From the NCBI GenBank assembly GCA_027943335.1, contig BSBK01004089.1, forward strand, positions 1,503,501 to 1,567,500: a DNA stretch of 64,000 nucleotides, written 5' to 3'. Both the position numbers and the translations under genes were made by a program. Below, one piece after another: positions 57,987-64,000 of the stretch (its first letter is position 1; the number at the start of each line of letters is the position of its first letter). The notes under the pieces are model-generated. The model worked only from the letters and a program-made list of their open reading frames with translations. It ran no database searches and had not been told where the DNA came from. Source of the stretch: Chamaecyparis obtusa (lineage: Eukaryota; Streptophyta; Pinopsida; Cupressales; Cupressaceae).

Positions 57987-60052
57987 ACTATGGTTCATGA
58001 TGTAGATATGCAAAGATTGTTCAAAGTACCTTCTCCTTATTATCCAATCCATAAAGATAAAAGAAAAGAAACTTCTCCTTTGAGATTTCTTCATAATTTT
58101 ACCCCTTACTCTGATATAACATAGATCTTTTCCCCTCTAGACTGGGGGGCAAGAGGAATATTTCTTCCTATCTTTTAGAAAGCATTATGTTCCCGCTTTG
58201 AGCTTAATTGTTTATTCTTTCATTTATCTCAATGGTTTGTATTATTATAGCTTTTCATCCATTGCTCTCTTCTATTATTCAAGATATATTTTCTAGGACA
58301 TTTTGTTTTACAAAGGTATCCCTTGTCTCTATCCCTAGGGGGAAAGGTTCTCCCTTCTTTCTCTTTATCTAGGGAACCTCTCTCCTTAGCTTAGTGGTAT
58401 GTGTTTATGTTGCAATATTACTTCATCATATTGACAGATGTTTTGACTATGGATAACCTTCTTATATGAGAATTTGTTGTCCTAAGTCATCACTTCTTCT
58501 CTATGTTGTAGATTATGTTCTTTATAAACTCTTATCCTTGCTTTAATGTTAGAGTTGTTTCCCTCATTCCAAATATTCCTCTTCCTCTTGTTTTATAGGG
58601 GTCTTGATGATTGAATCTTTGTTCTCGCCTTTTGAAAGATGATATTTTATCTAAAGCACTCCTCTATGATGGGGGTCTTGTTGATAAGATCTCTTTCATT
58701 TGAGGATCCTTTTCCATGATTAACATATCATTTTCATGATTATCTATGCTCTTGGATGTTGGGATCAATATCCCTCACTAAGAATATGGTATACATTTTT
58801 GTTAAATAGGATATCTCCTTGCATTGTGAAGTAGGTATCCTCTTCCATCTTTGTTCCTACACTTGAGGGGCAAGGATGCCATCTCCTTCTTTTCTATCTT
58901 TCCAGGATTCACCTCTTTCCTTGGTTAAGTAGTATCTATCTATTATGTGATATCCAATCATACATGAAAATTTTGGTTTGCATTGAGGATCTATGTCCTT
59001 GATAAAAACCTCTTTTGTTGTTTGACATTGGGTTTCCATGGTTGATATATCTCTCACCTTGGAAACTGAATAGTGTGCTATCCCTCACAAGGGTTACATT
59101 TTCACTTTTTGCATGATATCTCTTTGCACGCATCCCTTCCATGGCCTCATAGGAGTTGTGACCTTCTTGGCTTGGACTGGGTGTTGTTTGTGGATATTGT
59201 CTTGATGTTGAAGAAGGCTTTATCCTTGTTCTTTGCTTTCCTTAACATGTCAAAATAGTATGTTTTTTCCATATTAAGGAGGGGGGCATATATACGGTCT
59301 CTCTTGTATTATAGTTTTTTATTTATATACTAAATCTTGGAAGGTAAAGCACATAAGTTGCTAAATCCTAAGGAGACACACATTTTTCAAAATTTTCAAT
59401 ATTCTAAATCTTGGAAGGTAACGCACATAAGTTGCTAAATCTTGAAATACACGCATTTTCAATATGCTAAATCTTTCGAAGGTAACACACATAAGTTGCT
59501 AAATCTTGAGGAGACATGCATTTCATATTCATAGTGATACAAGAAGGTGGATCTATGGGTATTCCAGAAGCCATCAAAAGATGCATTATAATTACAAGCA
59601 CAGTTTATGGGTGAACCTATTGGGCTCTCCCTCTAGGGTGATTCATGGTAAGGTGGGCATCTTACTAGGTGAGGTAATCACTCTTTTCCCTTTCTCTCTT
59701 TTCACTTTCATGCTACTAGGATTGGATCATGAAGCTATGTTATTTATAGTGTTTCTCTTGTCTTTCTTATGTAATCATTTATGCTTTTATGATAGCTTTC
59801 CAAATATGATATTAGTATGAGAAATATTTCTTAGCAAGGTTTCTTATGCTAATTGATTTGGGTTGTTTGTACTAAACCTTATTCTTTTGGCACCCTCATG
59901 CATGTATGTTGAGTTAGAATTATTAGTATGGGGGCTTGTGCCCTTAGCTAAGTGTTATTTTATCTCTTTGTGAATCCACTTGGATCTTCTCTTTCTTCTC
60001 CTTTACCAAGAGTTTGCATCAAGTCCATACTCTTGCTAAAGCAAGGGCTTAA
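57987..60052 (+). other. 3' non-coding part of element G
   Basis: No supported ORF over about 2 kb. T/C-rich, with a CTGGGGGGCAAGAGG purine tract at about 58141 and three degenerate tandem repeats at 59330-59530. Confidence 0.5.
59330..59530. repeat. Three degenerate tandem repeats in element G
   Basis: Copies start at 59330, 59404 and 59467 with CTAAATCTTGGAAGGTAA and continue GCACATAAGTTGCTAAATC. Unit lengths vary between 63 and 74 bp. Confidence 0.85.
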
Positions 60053-61728
60053 TGTATCATCTTAAAATCGAAGCACTTCCATGTTAAGAATGTTTATCCC
60101 TCTGAGTAAGTGGTTTGGGGTCATGTTGAATGCCTTGAATTGATCTTTTCTTTGATCTAGCTTTCTCCCCACTTTCCACTTCTTTTCTGCACTTGATTCC
60201 TTCATTCTAAGTGAAATTAGGGCTAGGATCCTGAGGATTCTCCTTAATTTCCCTCTTTTATGGATCTATTTTCTAGGTAGGACATACAAATAGGTCCTCT
60301 TGGACTTCATCATGTTCATCATAGGATTTTTTTCCTCTCCCTGGCACTCTACCCTATTCTAACATCATTTCTAGGTCTCTGAGCACTCCCAGGACCTCCT
60401 ATTTTTTATTCTAGCATCTCTGGACTAAGACCCTAAAATATGTAACCTCAAGGTCAATGATGACCTAAAGGGGTCAATGAAGACCTAGGGGGTCAAATAT
60501 GACCTTGTCTTTGACCTAGGTTAGGGTCAAGCTCATCCTTGACCCTGGGTTCAAGTTTCAAGGTCCCGTCATCTCCAGATGTCGAGTTTTAGAAATAATT
60601 GTTTTCCCGCTTTCAGGTCGACTGTTTTGGTCTCCAAAATGGTAAACTCTTAAATTATATTTAATTTAGGTCCATTCCTAAAGGGTTGAGGCTTGATTGG
60701 AATTTAATTCCCCAAGGTGGCCCCTCTAGAGGATTGTGCCCCAGATCACTATAAAAGGAAGCCTTCCTCTCTCATTTTCTCCATCAAGTTTGCAAGAAAT
60801 CTCATGATCAAGGCATCAAGTTTGCAATCTCCTCTCTCAAGTTCTCAAGGTGATCAAGCAAGCATCCATTCAAAAATTCAATTCCTCTTCTCCATCCAAG
60901 TTCTCCATTGAAGATCAAGGATTTTAGCATTCAATTCATTGAAGGGATTTGGGTCAAGCATTCAAGATTCATCATTCAAACCCTAGATCTAGCCATCATG
61001 ATGGTGTGATCTTCCTTGAAGACCCTTTGTTCATCTTCAAGATCCATTCATCCTTCCCATAAGGTGGATTCCAAGAATACAATCATGGAGGTTTGATTTA
61101 GATTTATTGATGTTATGTTCAAGCTTTCATATTAACACACTTGATTACATTTCAAATACAATTTGCATATCTATTGAATATCATAGCTTTGTTGTTAGAT
61201 CTACTTCTACTACTTGCTAGCATTCTCTATTTCAGTTTCAATATTAAGGATGATTCCAAACTGGGGTTTGACTAAGGCAAACCCTGACCCTAAAAAACAA
61301 AACCATTTTTCTTGTAGGTACAGGTGTGGAACTAAGGATCTGAGCTTGGATTTGGATACCCTTTTCACTGAACTTTCAAGATTTGCGAACAAAATCAAAG
61401 TCGACCTTTAGAATAAAATATAGCCTTTGACCTTTTATGAGGGTCAAAGATGACCTCCCTTAGAATTGGAAAAGATTTCTGGGTTTTGTAGATCTCATAG
61501 TTTCAGTTCAAGATTGTGGAAATCAATAGTTTGTGAGACTGTTTGATAGGGTTTTCAGTAGGTTCCTTTTTGGAGGTAAGTACCTTTATCTCTTCATTTT
61601 GACATTAGTCATTTATATTTACTTTCCACATCAATACAATTCAAATGTAAGTATAAAATATTGGTTCTGGGGTCTCTTTTATGTGCAAACCATTGCTCTA
61701 GGACCCCATCCATATTTTATCCTTTACA
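60053..61728 (+). repeat. 3' LTR of element G
   Basis: Aligned with 53956-55613 end to end; TATAAAA at 60750-60756. Confidence 0.93.
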
Positions 61729-61733
61729 GTAAT

Positions 61734-62530
61734 TAACCTTCATATTTTCCTTTTCCTTCCTTTTCTCTTTTAGCAATCATAGAAATGAAATCATCTAGTT
61801 TTTTCTCTTCATTATCATCATCAAAATTACTAGTGGTGTTCAAGATTTATTACCAAGTACTAAAGCTTTGAATGTTGTTTCACTTTTAGGTTTTGTCTTC
61901 AATCTTGATATCTCAAAGGCTGAAAGTTTTCTTATTAGAGTCTCTCTTTTAAAGTCTTTTATGGACTGCATAGTTTCATCTAGGATGCATATCTTGTTGT
62001 CATATTCTGGTGTCAAGGTAGTCATCAATTTATCCATTATGTCTTCTTCTGAGATTTCTCCACCATTGTTTCTGATTCCTACAACTACTTCATTAATCCT
62101 TTGATTTTAAGCTCTCATATTATCATCAGGTAGAATCTCTAATGTATCATATCTTTTCTTCCATGTCTTTCTGTGTGCATTCTTGACTTGAATATCTCCT
62201 TCAAACATGTCTTCTAGGTACTTCCATATCTTATAAGCTTTGTCCATTTTCTTGATTTCTAAAAACTCACTGTTAGATAGGGCACTGATAAGGGCTTCTT
62301 TGGCAATAGCATTTGAAGTGAACATCTCCTTTTGCTTCAAGGTTTCATCTTCTTTTGCAAGATTTTCTAGTGAAGGAATCTCAACTTCTTTGGTATCCAC
62401 TTCAAAAATCTCAAAGGCAATGCACTACAAATGTGTCATCATCTTGTTCTTCCAGTCAAGATAATTCTCTCCATCAAACTTAGGACTTTATTTTCTAAAG
62501 AATGCTATTTGATCAACCTCAAGCTATTAA
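61734..62530 (-). pseudogene. gag: E1 gag, N-terminal part
   Basis: This is the continuation of E1 gag on the far side of element G. It carries KTWKKRYDTLEILPDDNMRA (about 62170-62110) and KICILDETMQSIKDFKRETL (about 61990-61930), matching E2 gag residue by residue in most places. TAG and TAA stops break it near 62465 and 62108. The ATG of E2 gag is not preserved here. The solo LTR at 62535 separates it from the PBS. Confidence 0.85.
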
Positions 62531-62534
62531 AATT

Positions 62535-63392
62535 TGATGCAGGAGCATCCTGGGTGTAAGAGAAATCTTGCATCACCCAAAAAATATTTTTGGTTTCTTT
62601 TCAATAAGGGCTATCTTGTGCAGAGCTTCTATTTTTGGAAATTTAATATTTTTAGTAAGTTTTCCATTCATGCTTAGAATGGTCTATTTTCTTCCCTGGA
62701 GGTTCATTTTGGTCATATTAGCCTACCAGTAAAGTTTCATTACCAAATCAAGTCTAGTTTTGAAGATATTGAAAATTTTTGGTATTCGCAGCAGGGTATA
62801 GAAACTTCAAAATCAGTTTTGAAGGCTTTAGAGGCCCTGGATGAGGTTGAAACTTCAGCTAAATGAATCTTTTTGAATTTAGGTGTTGTAGAGCACTTCA
62901 CGCCCTTTCTAAAATGGGTTCATAATAGTCAATCGAGTCAACGGGTGATGACTTATTGTCTCTAGAAGTTGGGTCACTTGAAATGGCGAAAAATGATTTT
63001 CTTTCAAAATTTATGTTTGGGTTTCAAAAGTTGTTTTGAGCCGACTCTGATGTAATAAATTGTAAAATAAAATAATTCTAAGTTTGGTCAGCCTTATTGG
63101 CTAAAATTTTGGAACCTTCCGAGGTGGTGGAAAATTGCCTATATAAGGAAGGCTGTAGTGTTGTCTTAGGTAGTTCAGGATAGTTCTGGGTAGATCTAGG
63201 TAATGATTTGAGGCTTTGTCCTATAGAATATTGTAAAGGGAATGCCCATGTGGCTTTGCATATTGTAATTCTAAAATTTGTAATTCTACATTTGTGGAGA
63301 TAATAAGAAGGCCATTTTCTCTTCTTGCAAATTGTTGTTGTTTCTCTATTTATGTTATGTGTTTGTGGTCTTAAGGGGAGTACCCTTCATCA
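62535..63392 (+). mobile_element. Solo LTR inserted between gag and PBS of E1
   Basis: 858 bp starting TGATGCAGGAGC and ending CCTTCATCA, with a perfect 5-bp TSD AAATT (62530-62534 and 63393-63397). No internal region remains. A TATA box (TATATAA, 63140-63146) gives plus orientation. The terminal words match the LTR ends of chromovirus C (TGATGTAGGAGCATC...CATCA), so it probably comes from a related gypsy family, although the interior differs. Confidence 0.88.
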
Positions 63393-63414
63393 AAATTTCT
63401 CTCCGAGGCACTCT

Positions 63415-63427
63415 GCTCTGATACCAA
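63415..63427 (-). promoter_or_regulatory. Primer-binding site of E1 (initiator-Met tRNA type)
   Basis: The minus strand reads TTGGTATCAGAGC, adjacent to the 5' LTR. Confidence 0.92.
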
Positions 63428-63428
63428 T

Positions 63429-64000
63429 TGTTAGGAATAGTCCCAAGAGATAACAAAGAGGGGAGGGGGGGGTGAATCAATTATCTAAAATTTTCAATTC
63501 TTTATCCAATTAAGTATGTAATAACATTGAGCATAAATATTATGAAAGAACACTTAACAAAACACCACAATTTTGGTTACGGGGAAACCCAAATAGGTAA
63601 AAACCCCAGTGGGAATTGACACCCACTAAGAACTACACTAGTGTATTATGATCCTTATTAGAAGATCTTACAACCCTGTTAGGAGTTGATCTTTACAATA
63701 TGATAAGTACAGTGACTTGGTTAAGGGTCAGACCCTATTAGGAGTCTTTTACAATTAACCCTATTAGGGGTGAGGATGCACTGTCTGAGAGCACACTCCT
63801 CAAAGGGGTGAAGGCTGCAACCTTTTGTTTAATAGATACACACTATATATAGATCTTGGTGAAATGTGTGTAGACCCATTGTCTTGATCAGTTCCAATGA
63901 TTAGCATATATTCTTTACTTGGTCACATAGACCTTCTGCTGATGGCTCAACACTTTGCACTCTCTGCTCTTGCAAATCTATACCATACCTTAGCAATCAC
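63429..64000 (-). repeat. 5' LTR of E1, partial
   Basis: Starts TGTTAGGAATAGTCCC and matches the first 570 bp or so of the other E LTRs; it continues beyond the window. Confidence 0.92.

Larger units (their letters stand above)
53956..61728 (+). mobile_element. Element G: pol-less LTR retrotransposon in E1 gag (7,773 bp)
   Basis: LTRs are at 53956-55613 (1,658 bp) and 60053-61728 (1,676 bp), TGTATCATCTT...CCTTTACA, with a perfect 5-bp TSD GTAAT (53951-53955 and 61729-61733). The internal 4.4 kb has acidic ORFs on the plus strand but no protease, RT or integrase. PBS-like TGGTGAACCTGTGATAG starts at 55617, and a purine-rich CTAAAGCAAGGGCTTAA precedes the 3' LTR. TATA boxes in both LTRs (54634-54640 and 60750-60756) support plus-strand transcription. 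Confidence 0.92.
49093..64000 (-). mobile_element. Element E1: Ty1/copia retrotransposon interrupted by G and a solo LTR
   Basis: The 3' LTR is at 49093-50400, PPT at 50401-50412, then RNase H, RT and integrase (50767-53500), gag (53500-53955 and 61734-62530), PBS (63415-63427), and the 5' LTR from 63429 running off the window. Without element G (53956-61728), the solo LTR (62535-63392) and their TSDs, the internal region is about 4.4 kb, normal for a copia element. It is the same family as E2. Confidence 0.92.

Noticed and set aside
1..64000. Host protein-coding gene, tRNA or rRNA
   Set aside because: No exon-like conserved domain, cloverleaf sequence or rRNA motif was seen; tRNA-like words are primer-binding sites.

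Overview
The window looks like intergenic heterochromatin from a land plant with a large, repeat-rich, AT-rich genome. Nearly everything I can identify is LTR retrotransposon, many elements nested inside one another. The primer-binding sites, chromodomain gypsy element, archaeal-type RNase H and copia families are all plant-type. The age and nesting would fit a gymnosperm such as a conifer, but that is a low-confidence guess. I find no host gene, tRNA, rRNA or CRISPR array that I can defend.

Layout, left to right. (B) 1-15136: the 5' half of a Ty3/gypsy element on the minus strand (5' LTR, PBS, long leader, gag, protease); its RT and integrase lie left of the window. (A) 1005-8223: a complete 7.2-kb non-autonomous LTR element, with 1,019-bp LTRs and TSD GTTGT, inserted in B's protease domain. 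It has no pol but carries two large uncharacterised ORFs. 15137-18019: poorly recognisable relic sequence. (F) 18020-44000: a giant minus-strand Ty3/gypsy element. Its 3' LTR is at 18020-30850, its internal region (gag, protease, archaeal-type RNase H, RT, RNase H, integrase) at 30851-38104, and a truncated 5' LTR at 38105-44000. The LTRs align over about 5.9 kb, are predicted to be about 6.9 kb, and contain a sense-strand ORF of about 1,300 codons. (C) 21877-27843: a plus-strand Ty3/gypsy chromovirus nested inside F's 3' LTR. (E2) 44001-47768: the 5' half of a Ty1/copia element on the minus strand, fused to the broken end of F. 47769-49092: unassigned sequence with a decayed ORF. (E1) 49093-64000+: a second copy of the E copia family on the minus strand. 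It is split by (G) 53956-61728, a pol-less LTR element with a protein of five 24-residue tandem repeats, and by a solo LTR at 62535-63392.

All coding regions are dead, but in an unusual way. Frames run open for kilobases and are broken almost only by TAG, TAA and TGA codons at positions where family members have Gln (CAG/CAA), Arg (CGA) or Trp (TGG). Indels are rare. This is the expected footprint of long-term cytosine methylation and deamination.

The most interesting items are the ORF-bearing giant LTRs of F, the archaeal-type RNase H upstream of RT in the same element, and element A, whose copia-like ends enclose two long novel ORFs.
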